A stretch of 36,763 nucleotides of DNA, from assembly GCA_903868545.1 (NCBI GenBank), contig CAIPVR010000115.1:1-36763 (forward strand). The letters run 5' to 3'. The stretch's first letter is position 1; the number at the start of each line of letters is the position of its first letter. This DNA comes from an uncultured Actinomycetes bacterium (GTDB lineage: Bacteria; Actinomycetota; Acidimicrobiia; Acidimicrobiales; Microtrichaceae). The notes beneath the pieces were generated by a model, which worked only from the letters and a program-made list of their open reading frames with translations, made no database searches and was not told where the DNA came from. This document shows, in pieces, positions 8,896-16,771 of this stretch. The translations under genes and the position numbers were made by a program.

Positions 8896-9348
8896 TCACC
8901 CCAGACGACGGCGGAGGTCCATCTCCGCCCGCTCCACCAGTGCCTCGGCCGACTCCGGCGGCGAGGCGTCCGGGCGGGCCAGGCCCACTCCCACGGCCAC
9001 GCGGAGCGACAGCACCTGCCCGGCCACGTCCACCGGCAGCGCGGTGGCACCCTCGACCCGTTCCAGCAGGGACCCGGCCACGTCCGGCACCACCTCGGCG
9101 CCCACCAGCACGAACCGGCCCGGACCGTCGGAGGCGAGCAGGTCGCTCGAGCGCAGGATCCGGTCGAGGCGCTGCGCGATGTCCTCCATCGCCTCGAGTG
9201 CGCCGTCGGGGTCCGACGCGTGGAGGTCGTCGAAGCGGTCGACCTCGACCAGGTACACCGCCGGGGCGCGGCCCCCGGCCAGCAGCTCGGCCACCCGGGC
9301 CACGGCCTCGGCGCGGCCGGGTCGGGCGGACTCGACCTGTTCCTCCAC
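8896..9348 (-). CDS. Stand-alone degenerate GGDEF-like domain protein
   Basis: VYLVEVDRFDDLHASD...AQRLDRILRSSDLLASDGPGRFVLVGAEV...LRVAVGVGLARPDA...ALVERAEMDLRRRLG; GPGRF in place of GGDEF. GTG start with AAGGGAG upstream. Confidence 0.6.
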   Translation of the reverse strand: MEEQVESARPGRAEAVARVAELLAGGRAPAVYLVEVDRFDDLHASDPDGALEAMEDIAQRLDRILRSSDLLASDGPGRFVLVGAEVVPDVAGSLLERVEGATALPVDVAGQVLSLRVAVGVGLARPDASPPESAEALVERAEMDLRRRLG

Positions 9349-9416
9349 CCGACGCTCCCTTCTGCGGCAGCCGGCCGACGACCCACCCGGCCGTCGCACT
9401 CCGGTGAGCGGCGAGA

Positions 9417-10610
9417 CTACTCCCGGCCGGTCCCCCAGATGCCCACGAAGCTCACCATCTCGCCCGGGTAGCCACCCAGGTTGTGGGTGAGGGCCAGACC
9501 CCTGGCCGCGGTGTCGATCCGACGGTCCTCGGGGGCCTCGCCCCGCAGCTGCAGCCAGCACTCGAAGAGCATCCGCAGGCCCGAGGCACCCACCGGGTGC
9601 CCGAAGGACTTGAGGCCACCGTCGGTGTTCACCGGCAGGTCGCCGTGGAGGTCGAACACCCCGGCCTCGCAGTCCTCCCAGGCGTGGCCCCGCTCGGAGA
9701 ACCCGAGGTCCTCCATCAGCACGAGCTCGGTGGGCGTGAAGCAGTCGTGCACCTCCGCCATGGCGAGCTCGCGGCGCGGATCGGTGATGCCGGCCTGCGC
9801 GTACGCGTCGCGCGCCGCCCACTCGCACTCGGGGAAGTGCGTGTAGTCGTAGTCGGGGTCGAGGAGACCGGAACCGTTGCCGGCCACGAAGCTCAGGGCC
9901 TTCACGTACAGCGGCGAGTCGGTGTAGCGGTGGGCGTCCTCGGCGCGCACCACGATCGCGGCCGCACCGCCGTCGGCCACGCCCGCGCAGTCGAACACCG
10001 ACAGCATCCCGGCCACCTCGGGCATGCGGCAGATGGCGTCCACGTCCATCTCCCGACGGAACTGGGCACGGGGGTTGTGGGCGCCGTTGGCGTGGTTCTT
10101 CGAGGCGATGCGGGCGAGGGTTCGGCGGAGCTCCGTCGGGTCCACGCCGTACTTCTCCGCGTACGCGGGGGCCACCAGCGAGAACATGGCGGCCGCGGTG
10201 AGGGTGCGGTTGGTGCCGTCGTTCGGGATGGGGAAGGCGTTGAGGCCCTGGTAGCCGGAGTCCTTCACCTTCTCCACGCCCACCGCCGCGGCCACGTCGT
10301 AGGCACCGGAGGCCACCGCGTAGCAGGCCTGGCGGAGCGCCTCGGAGCCGGTGGCGCAGTAGTTCTCCACACGGGTCACCGGCTTGCCCTCGAGCTTGAG
10401 CGGCGCGGCCAGCGTGATGCCGCTCATGCCCGACTGGGCGGTGCCGAGCCACCAGGCGTCGATGTCGGGCACGCTCACGCCGGCCGACGCCGTGGCCTCC
10501 GCCACCGCGTCGATGGCGAGGTCGTCGGTGCTGCGGTCCCAGTGCTCACGGAACGGGGTGCACCCCATGCCGATGATGGCCACCCGGTCCTTGATCCCGT
10601 GACTCCCCAT
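9417..10610 (-). CDS. Thiolase family protein (SCP2-type acetyl-CoA acetyltransferase-like)
   Basis: RVAIIGMGCTPFREHWDRSTDDLA, VENYCATGSEALRQA (nucleophile Cys), EVHDCFT, GHPVGASG. Confidence 0.92.
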   Translation of the reverse strand: MGSHGIKDRVAIIGMGCTPFREHWDRSTDDLAIDAVAEATASAGVSVPDIDAWWLGTAQSGMSGITLAAPLKLEGKPVTRVENYCATGSEALRQACYAVASGAYDVAAAVGVEKVKDSGYQGLNAFPIPNDGTNRTLTAAAMFSLVAPAYAEKYGVDPTELRRTLARIASKNHANGAHNPRAQFRREMDVDAICRMPEVAGMLSVFDCAGVADGGAAAIVVRAEDAHRYTDSPLYVKALSFVAGNGSGLLDPDYDYTHFPECEWAARDAYAQAGITDPRRELAMAEVHDCFTPTELVLMEDLGFSERGHAWEDCEAGVFDLHGDLPVNTDGGLKSFGHPVGASGLRMLFECWLQLRGEAPEDRRIDTAARGLALTHNLGGYPGEMVSFVGIWGTGRE

Positions 10611-12058
10611 CACTGACCTCCCTCGGCGGTGGTGGTGGCCGCACCGGCGGCCGGGCCGGACCGCACGGGTCGGGCCTTCCAGAAGTAGTTGGCGATACCG
10701 TCGGCGGAGTTCAGACGCCGGAACGTCATCTCCACCGGCATGCCGATCGACACCTCGGCGGCCGTGGTGTCGGTGAGCTCCATCGGGAGGCGGCCACCGC
10801 CCTCGAAGTCGCACACCGCGAACACCACCGGCGGCGACGGCGAGTAGGCCAGCGAGTCCACCGTGAAGGTGGCCACGGTGGCGGGCACGTCGGCCATGGG
10901 GGCCGGGTCCATGTCGTCGGCGTTGCCGCCCACGAAGCTCACCCGCGCGGGCGGGAGGTGCAGCGCCCCCGACTCACGGTCGGCGGAGCCCACGAAGCCG
11001 TACTTCCAGTCGAGGCGGCGCTCGGCGGCCGAGGCCGACATGCGGGCCGGCTCGGGTCGGTTCGGCGGCTGCACCGGCAGGATCCCCCGCCAGGAGAGGT
11101 ACTTGGCGTAGGCGAGCGAGTCGTCGCCGCCGTCGAGCTGATCGGCCACCGTGGTCGCGGCGGCCGGGGCGCCGGTCCGCCGGAACAGGAACACGTCGGC
11201 CCCGTCGGCGAGGGCGACGAGCGCCACCACCTGGCCCTCCGCGGCGTCCTCGAGGAGCCGGGCGAGCAGCAGCAGCGGGTGCGCGGCGCCGCTGAAGCCC
11301 ACCGTGGCACCGAGGGCGTCCGCCACCTCCGCGCCCGCGGCACCCAGACGCTTGGCCAGCGCCGCGCCGGCCCGGGCGTGCGGCGCGGAGATCGCCACCC
11401 GGGCCACGCCGTCGGCGTCGATCCCGGCGTCCTCGAGCGCCGAGTCGAACGCCCGTCCCGCGAGCTCGTCGTAGCGCTGCTGGCCGAACCGTTCCTCCCA
11501 GGCCCGGGTGCGCACCTCGCCGGGCACCCGCCAGCGGTCGAGGAACTCACGGGTGGCGGACCCGGCTCCGAGGAACTCGGCGACCAGCGAGGCGGCGTCG
11601 CCGTCGCCCACCAGGACCGCCGCGCCGGCGTCACCCCCGTCGCGCTCGTCGGTCGATCCGGCGGGACCGGTGCGCACGTCCCCGGCGGCCACCAGGACAC
11701 CCGGCTCGGTGGATCGCAGCGCGGCGCGGAGGGCGGCGTTCGTGCCGCGCAGCGCGCCCGCCGCGTCGGCGGCCATCACCGTGGCGGGGAGCCGGAGCAC
11801 CGCGTGCAGGACCGTGGCGTTGGTCTTCTCCATGTACGTGGGGCTGGTGGTGGCGAACCACACCGCGCTCACCTCGTGGTCGACGGCGGCACGGAGGGCC
11901 CGGCGCGACGCCTCGACCGCCATGGTGGTGGCGTCCTCGTCGTAGGACGCCACCGTCCGCGTGCCCTTCCCGGCCGACCCCCCGAGCACGGCGGCGATGG
12001 CCGGGCGCTGCAGCCGCCAGTGGGGCAGGTACCCCGCGGTGCTGATGATCCCTCGCAT
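10610..12058 (-). CDS. HMG-CoA synthase-like protein fused to C-terminal OB-fold (DUF35-type) domain; nucleophile Cys missing
   Basis: MRGIISTAGYLPHWRLQRPAIA...ASYDEDATTMAVEASRRAL (HMGCS-like), C-terminal LAYSPSPPVVFAVCDFEGGGRLPMELTDTTAAEVSIGMPVEMTFRRLNSADGIANYFWKARPV (OB-fold). TGATG overlap with the thiolase start. Confidence 0.82.
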   Translation of the reverse strand: MRGIISTAGYLPHWRLQRPAIAAVLGGSAGKGTRTVASYDEDATTMAVEASRRALRAAVDHEVSAVWFATTSPTYMEKTNATVLHAVLRLPATVMAADAAGALRGTNAALRAALRSTEPGVLVAAGDVRTGPAGSTDERDGGDAGAAVLVGDGDAASLVAEFLGAGSATREFLDRWRVPGEVRTRAWEERFGQQRYDELAGRAFDSALEDAGIDADGVARVAISAPHARAGAALAKRLGAAGAEVADALGATVGFSGAAHPLLLLARLLEDAAEGQVVALVALADGADVFLFRRTGAPAAATTVADQLDGGDDSLAYAKYLSWRGILPVQPPNRPEPARMSASAAERRLDWKYGFVGSADRESGALHLPPARVSFVGGNADDMDPAPMADVPATVATFTVDSLAYSPSPPVVFAVCDFEGGGRLPMELTDTTAAEVSIGMPVEMTFRRLNSADGIANYFWKARPVRSGPAAGAATTTAEGGQ

Positions 12059-12127
12059 GGTTCCTCCGGGCCTCGGCCTCGCTCACCCGACCGGGACGGG
12101 ACGGGCGAGGGCCGAGTGTACGGCGAC

Positions 12128-12142
12128 CTGACGGGTCGTCAG
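12128..12142. promoter_or_regulatory. Candidate operator CTGACG-GGT-CGTCAG upstream of HMGCS-like/thiolase operon
   Basis: Perfect 6-bp inverted repeat, 3-nt spacer; arm CTGACG lies 16 nt upstream of -10-like TACACT (minus strand 12120..12115). Confidence 0.75.
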
Positions 12143-12174
12143 AAACCCTGCGGTCCCCCCACGGCGCAGGCGGG

Positions 12175-12203
12175 CTGACATCAAGACCCGGGAAAGATAC
12201 GGT
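12175..12203 (+). promoter_or_regulatory. Candidate promoter for TetR gene: CTGACA-17 nt-TACGGT
   Basis: Near-consensus -35 (12175..12180), 17-nt spacer, TANNNT -10 (12198..12203). Confidence 0.6.
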
Positions 12204-12215
12204 CATCCGGATGAC
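12202..12215. promoter_or_regulatory. Perfect 14-bp palindrome GTCATCCGGATGAC overlapping the predicted TSS
   Basis: Self-complementary; position suggests an autoregulatory operator. Confidence 0.5.
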
Positions 12216-12309
12216 AAGAGCTCACCCGAGCGGCAAGTCTGGTCGACGGGTGAGGTCGGGGTCCGCAGGGCGGGTCCCGCCGACGGAGACGGATCGGGGT
12301 TCGCGATGA
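12211..12309 (+). CDS. Putative 32-aa leader peptide (uORF), stop overlapping TetR start (ATGA)
   Basis: ATG at the predicted TSS: MTRAHPSGKSGRRVRSGSAGRVPPTETDRGSR*, ending within ATGA shared with the TetR ATG at 12306. Confidence 0.35.
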   Translation: MTRAHPSGKSGRRVRSGSAGRVPPTETDRGSR

Positions 12310-13079
12310 GCACACCAGCGCTGGGACGACGGGCCCGCAACCGGGCGGCCCGCCACGACCAGCTGGTCGCGGCCGCCACGGAACTGGTCACCGAGCACGG
12401 CCTCGACGGGCTGACCATGCAGGCCGTCGCCGACCGCGTGGACTGCGCCGTCGGCACGATCTACACGTACTTCGCCTCCAAGTCGGCCCTGATGGCGTCG
12501 CTCATGTCGAGCGCGGTCACCACGGTGCTCGGCACCTACCACCGAACGGCGGAGGACTGGGACGCCTTCCTGGTGGAGCGGTCCGTCGACGAGCCCACGG
12601 CGTCGCTGGTGCGGATCCTCGCCTACGAGCGCCTGTTCGTGAACCTGCCCGCCCTGCACCCGCGCGAGTTCGAGTTCATGCAGCTGCTGATCTCCACGCC
12701 GGAGCAGTACATCTCCGCCGACGACGTGAGCGGGGTCATGCCACAGGCCCTCACGCTGCTCACCGAGACCTACCAACTGCTGGACCAGGCCGTCGCCAGC
12801 GGCGCGCTCGCCCCGGCCGACGACCGGCCCGGCGACGACGCCCTGCGCCGCACCCTGCGGTGGGCCGGGGCCATGAACGGCACGCTGATGGTGTCGAACG
12901 TCGGCGGCCGCAACGCCCTACCCGACGAGGACGCCTTCGACGGTCGGCAGCTGAGCGAGCTGCTCACCTGCGACCTCCTGCTTGCGTGGGGCGCCCCGAA
13001 GGGCACGCTGCACGACGCGGTGGGCGTGGTCGACGACATGGCCGCCGCCGGCCTGCTCCTGCCCTCGCCGGGCGCCTGA
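12306..13079 (+). CDS. TetR/AcrR family transcriptional regulator
   Basis: RAARHDQLVAAATELVTEHGLDGLTMQAVADRVDCAVGTIYTYFASKSALM, classic TetR HTH. Confidence 0.92.
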   Translation: MSTPALGRRARNRAARHDQLVAAATELVTEHGLDGLTMQAVADRVDCAVGTIYTYFASKSALMASLMSSAVTTVLGTYHRTAEDWDAFLVERSVDEPTASLVRILAYERLFVNLPALHPREFEFMQLLISTPEQYISADDVSGVMPQALTLLTETYQLLDQAVASGALAPADDRPGDDALRRTLRWAGAMNGTLMVSNVGGRNALPDEDAFDGRQLSELLTCDLLLAWGAPKGTLHDAVGVVDDMAAAGLLLPSPGA

Positions 13080-13101
13080 CCGCAGCACCCCCCACTCCAC
13101 T

Positions 13102-13161
13102 CCCCCGCTTTGTGTCGCGCTGACGCACTCATCGCGACGCCGACGCGACACAGAGCCGGGG
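13102..13161. repeat. 60-nt palindromic intergenic element, copy A
   Basis: CCCCCGCTTTGTGTCGCG-24 nt-CGCGACACAGAGCCGGGG; same length and loop core GCACTCAT as copy B at 19743. Confidence 0.85.
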
Positions 13162-13171
13162 TTCGAGGTGG

Positions 13172-14317
13172 TCAGGCCGGAGCGGGTTCCCCGTCGAGGA
13201 CGGCCACGGCCACGAGTTCCTCGCAGCGACGTGTGTCGTTCCACGACAGCTGCAGCTGCTTGGCCCGCCGGAAGTAGAGCTGGATCTCGTACTCGAGGGT
13301 GAACCCCACGCCGCCGAAGATCTGCTGCGCCGTGGCGGTGAGGTCGCGGTACGAGTTGCAGGAGAAGAGCTTCGCCATCGGGGCCAGCTTCTGGAGCGAC
13401 CGGCCCGCGCCATGGGCCCACGCCGCCTCGTAGGTGAGGAGCTTGGCGCCGTCGTGCACCGTGCTGGCGTCCGCGAGGTAGTGCGACAGCGCCTGGAACG
13501 CACCGAGGGGCTTGCCGAACTGTTCCCGGTCCTTCGCGTACTGGTTGGTGACCTCGAGCGCGTGCTCCGCGCCGCCGTTGGCCAGCGCGGCGGCGATCAC
13601 CATGCCCTCCTCCATCGCCTTCGACCACGTGGACCAGCCGGTGCCGGCGTCGCCGACACGGTCGGCCGCGGCGACCTTCACGCCGTCGAGGTCCACGCGG
13701 TACTGGGTGTCGGAGGAGATCGTCATCTGCTGCGTGAGGGTCACGCCGTCCGCGGTGGGGTCCACCAGGAAGAGGTCGACGTCGGTGTCGCCGGCGCCGG
13801 TGCGGGCCAGCACCACCAGCCGCGACGCCACCCTGGCGAAGCGCACGTGGGCCTTGCTGCCCGAGAGGACGAACCCCTCACCGTCGGCGGTGGCGGTGGC
13901 CTGCACACCCTTCGGCGAGTAGCCGTTGCCCGGCTCCAGCCACGCCGGCACCACGATGGCGCTGCCGTCGACGATCCCGGGCAGCCATGCGGCTCGCTGC
14001 TCGTCGGACCCGGCGGCCGCCAGCACACCGGCGGCGAGCACGCAGCTCTCGAGGTACGGCACCGGCGCCAGCGCCGCGCCGAGCTCCTCGGCCAGCACCA
14101 CACCGTCGAGCAGCGACGACCCGGCCCCGCCGTACTCCTCGGGGAGCATCAGGCCGAGCAGGCCGAGCTCCGCGAGCTGGCCCCAGAGCTCCGGCGGGTA
14201 GCCGTCGGGGTCGTCCTCGTAGCGACGCACCACCTCGTTCGGGCTGTACTGGGCGCACACGCCGCGCACCATCTCGCGGAGCATGTCCTGCTCCTCGGTG
14301 AAGTCCAGATCCAGCAT
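13172..14317 (-). CDS. Acyl-CoA dehydrogenase family protein
   Basis: MLDLDFTEEQDMLREMVRGVCAQY...REQFGKPLGAFQALSHYLAD...QIFGGVGFTLEYEIQLYFRRAKQLQ. In-frame upstream ATG at 14353 possible. Confidence 0.92.
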   Translation of the reverse strand: MLDLDFTEEQDMLREMVRGVCAQYSPNEVVRRYEDDPDGYPPELWGQLAELGLLGLMLPEEYGGAGSSLLDGVVLAEELGAALAPVPYLESCVLAAGVLAAAGSDEQRAAWLPGIVDGSAIVVPAWLEPGNGYSPKGVQATATADGEGFVLSGSKAHVRFARVASRLVVLARTGAGDTDVDLFLVDPTADGVTLTQQMTISSDTQYRVDLDGVKVAAADRVGDAGTGWSTWSKAMEEGMVIAAALANGGAEHALEVTNQYAKDREQFGKPLGAFQALSHYLADASTVHDGAKLLTYEAAWAHGAGRSLQKLAPMAKLFSCNSYRDLTATAQQIFGGVGFTLEYEIQLYFRRAKQLQLSWNDTRRCEELVAVAVLDGEPAPA

Positions 14318-14350
14318 CGGGTTCTCCGTGTTCTCCGTGTGTGTCGTTCT

Positions 14351-14490
14351 CATGGCCGCCGGGCCGTCACCGGCTCATGGCCGCCGGGCCGTCACCGGCT
14401 CATGGCCGCCGGGCCGTCACCGGCTCATGGCCGCCAGGCCGTCACCGGCTCATGGCCGCCAGGCCGTCACCGGCTCATGGCCGCCAGGCC
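14351..14490. repeat. 25-bp tandem repeat (CATGGCCGCCGGGCCGTCACCGGCT), 5 full copies plus a partial sixth
   Basis: Copies start at 14351, 14376, 14401, 14426, 14451 and (partial) 14476; unit contains the stop codon of the gene ending at 14475. Confidence 0.95.
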
Positions 14491-14972
14491 GGGCCCGTGC
14501 GGGCCCAGGGGTTGTCGTCGGGGTCCACCGGCAGCGCCACCCGGGCGGTGCAGGTGGTGCAGGTGCGCTCGGCGCGGCCGTCGCCCGCCGCGGTGAGCGT
14601 GATGTCGAGCTCGGCCCAGGCGCAGCCGCTGTCGTCGGTGGAGGTGGCGGTCACCGTCGCGGCGAAGACCATCCGGTCGCCGGGGAACACCGAGTCGCGC
14701 ATGCGGAACGTCATGCGGCCGACGCGGCCCCGGGGCCCGGTCCAGTCGGTGACGAACCGCTCGAACCACGCGGCCTGGTTCGGGGTGTTGAGGAAGATGT
14801 CGGCCACGCCGTTGCGCTCGGTGGCGAACTTGTAGTCGTGGTGCATGGGCCGCCAGTCGCGGCTGGCCAGCGCACCGAGCACGACCGTGGTGGGGGTCAC
14901 CTCCACCGCGAGTTCGGGGAGCGCGAGGCCCGCCTGCACGTCGCCGGCGAGGACCGGGGCCGGCGCGCTCAC
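14475..14972 (-). CDS. MaoC-like hot-dog dehydratase domain protein
   Basis: GALASRDWRPMHHDYKFATERNGVADIFLNTPNQAAWFERFVTDWTGPRGRVGRMTFRMRDSVFPGDRMVFAATV; GTG start overlapping the previous gene. Confidence 0.82.
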   Translation of the reverse strand: MSAPAPVLAGDVQAGLALPELAVEVTPTTVVLGALASRDWRPMHHDYKFATERNGVADIFLNTPNQAAWFERFVTDWTGPRGRVGRMTFRMRDSVFPGDRMVFAATVTATSTDDSGCAWAELDITLTAAGDGRAERTCTTCTARVALPVDPDDNPWARTGPAWRP

Positions 14973-15514
14973 GACGCCCTCCGGTAGCCGAAGCCGGTGT
15001 AGGACTCCACGCCGACGACCTCGTCGCGCTGGTTGCGGAACTCCACGTCGATCACCCAGAAGCGGCCGGCGCCCAGCTTCGTCGTCTTGGGCCCGGAGAC
15101 CGACCGGAGGATCTGCGAGTTGGAGATCCGGTCGCCCACCCGGACCGGCTCGAGGAAGGTGATCGTGTTGTCGGTCATCACCGCCTCCGGCAGGTCGAAG
15201 GTGGCCTTCATGTCGAAGTGCACCTTCAGCGCCACCTGCTCGCCGTCCGCGCCCGGCTCCCAGAAGTGGGGGCGCATCCACAGCGACAGCGTGGTGGGCG
15301 GCAGGATCCGCCCACCGGTGAGCTCGTCGGCCACCGCCTCGTCCCAGTAGAGCGGGTTGCCGTTCTGCGTGGCGGCGAGGGTGTTGTAGGCGTAGCTGTA
15401 CTCCACGTCGAACGTGGCCGTCTCCGGGTACTGCGACACGCCGATGAGCGCGGCCACCGCGGCGGGCACGCCCTCGCCCACCGCTGATTCGCCCGCGCCG
15501 GCGGCCGGGCTCAC
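14969..15514 (-). CDS. MaoC/FAS1-like N-terminal dehydratase domain protein
   Basis: VSPAAGAGESA...FDVEYSYAYNTLAATQNGNPLYWDEAVADELTGGRILPPTTLSLWMRPHFW...RVGDRISNSQILRSVSGPKTTKLGAGRFWVIDVEFRNQRDEVVG. Confidence 0.82.
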   Translation of the reverse strand: MSPAAGAGESAVGEGVPAAVAALIGVSQYPETATFDVEYSYAYNTLAATQNGNPLYWDEAVADELTGGRILPPTTLSLWMRPHFWEPGADGEQVALKVHFDMKATFDLPEAVMTDNTITFLEPVRVGDRISNSQILRSVSGPKTTKLGAGRFWVIDVEFRNQRDEVVGVESYTGFGYRRAS

Positions 15515-16680
15515 GCCACCGCCCCTTCCGCGATGAGTCCCGCCACCCGGGACGGGTCCATACCTGCCTGCACGAGGACCTCCTCGGTGTCGGTCGCGGC
15601 ACCGTCGGGCACCTCGTACGTGCCGTCCACCGGCACCGTCCCGGCCCAGATGGGGGCGAGCTGGCGGAAGTCGCCCGCGGTGGCGTGGTGGGCGTCGGCC
15701 ACGGCACCCCGGGCGAGGTACTGCTCGTCGGCCACCGCCTCGGCCACGGAGTTGACCGGCGCCACGCACGTGTCGGCCGGACCGAGCTCGGCGACCCAGT
15801 CGTCGCGGGTGCGGGTGGCGAAGGCCGCAGCGAGGGCGGCACGGATCTCGTCCTGCACGGCGTCGTCGGTCTGCGCTGCCGCGTACTGCTCGAGGCCGAG
15901 CAGTCGGCAGAGGTTGGCCCAGAACTGGGGCTCGATCGCACCGACGCTCACGAAACGGCCGTCGGCGCACTCGTAGACGTCGTAACAGGCGTACCGGCCG
16001 GTGAGGATGTAGTGGCCCGGCCCCGGCTCGGTGCCGGTGGCGAGGTACTCGTCCGCGTAGAGGCTCATCATGGCGAGCACTCCGTCCGCGATCGACACGT
16101 CGAGGTGGCGGCCGGCACCGGTGCGCTCGCGCTCGAGCAGCGCCGCCATCACCGACATCGCCGCCTGCATGCCGCCGGCGGCGATGTCGGCCACCGTGGC
16201 GCCGGGCAGGGCCGGCCGGCCGTCGGCGCGCCGCCCGGTGCAGTCGAGGAAGCCGCCCACGCCGAGGTAGTTCACGTCGTGGCCGGCCCACGCCGACCGC
16301 GGCCCGGTCTGACCGAAGCCCGAGGTGGAGCAGTACACCAGCCGCGGGTTGCGCGCCGAGGTGGCCTCCCAGCCGATACCGAGGCGGTCGGCGACACCGG
16401 GCCGGAACGACTCGATGAGCACGTCCGCACCGTCGGCCAGGGCGAGGAACGCATCGCGGCCGCCGTCGGACTTGAGGTCGAACAGGGCACGGCGCATCCC
16501 GCGGTTGCCGGAGTAGGCGTAGTGGGGCGGGGTGATCTGCACCGCGCCGGCGCGGGGCACCGCGCCGACCTTGACCACGTCGGCGCCGTAGTCGGCGAGG
16601 ATCCGCGACGCCCGCGCCGCGGGCCCGACCGTGGCCAGGTCCAGGACGCGCACTCCCGTCAGCGCAGCTGCCACGCCCAT
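15511..16680 (-). CDS. CaiB/BaiF family CoA-transferase
   Basis: LTGVRVLDLATVGPAARASRILADYGADVVKVG...DVLIESFRPGVADRLGIGWE...LVYCSTSGFGQTGP. Confidence 0.92.
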   Translation of the reverse strand: MGVAAALTGVRVLDLATVGPAARASRILADYGADVVKVGAVPRAGAVQITPPHYAYSGNRGMRRALFDLKSDGGRDAFLALADGADVLIESFRPGVADRLGIGWEATSARNPRLVYCSTSGFGQTGPRSAWAGHDVNYLGVGGFLDCTGRRADGRPALPGATVADIAAGGMQAAMSVMAALLERERTGAGRHLDVSIADGVLAMMSLYADEYLATGTEPGPGHYILTGRYACYDVYECADGRFVSVGAIEPQFWANLCRLLGLEQYAAAQTDDAVQDEIRAALAAAFATRTRDDWVAELGPADTCVAPVNSVAEAVADEQYLARGAVADAHHATAGDFRQLAPIWAGTVPVDGTYEVPDGAATDTEEVLVQAGMDPSRVAGLIAEGAVA

Positions 16681-16704
16681 GGCTCAGGCAGCCGGGCCCG
16701 CGCT

Positions 16705-16734
16705 GCGGAATGGCGCCCCTGGGCGCCGTTCCGC
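16705..16734. terminator. Strong hairpin between acyl-CoA dehydrogenase and CaiB gene (terminator/attenuator-like)
   Basis: GCGGAATGGCGCC-cctg-GGCGCCGTTCCGC; 13-bp stem (12 Watson-Crick pairs plus one T/G position), 4-nt loop, no U-tract. Confidence 0.5.
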
Positions 16735-16771
16735 CTCACGGAGCGGAGTCGGGAGGACGGAGGCGGGCACG

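Noticed and set aside
14351-14490. CRISPR-like array
   Set aside because: Direct head-to-tail repeats with no spacers and no cas genes nearby.
13412-14987. Three long plus-strand ORFs through the 25-bp repeats (MAAGPSPAHGRRAVTGSWPPGRHRLM)
   Set aside because: The 25-bp period cycles through all three frames without stops, and the rest is antisense to the acyl-CoA dehydrogenase and MaoC-like genes; typical high-GC shadow ORFs.
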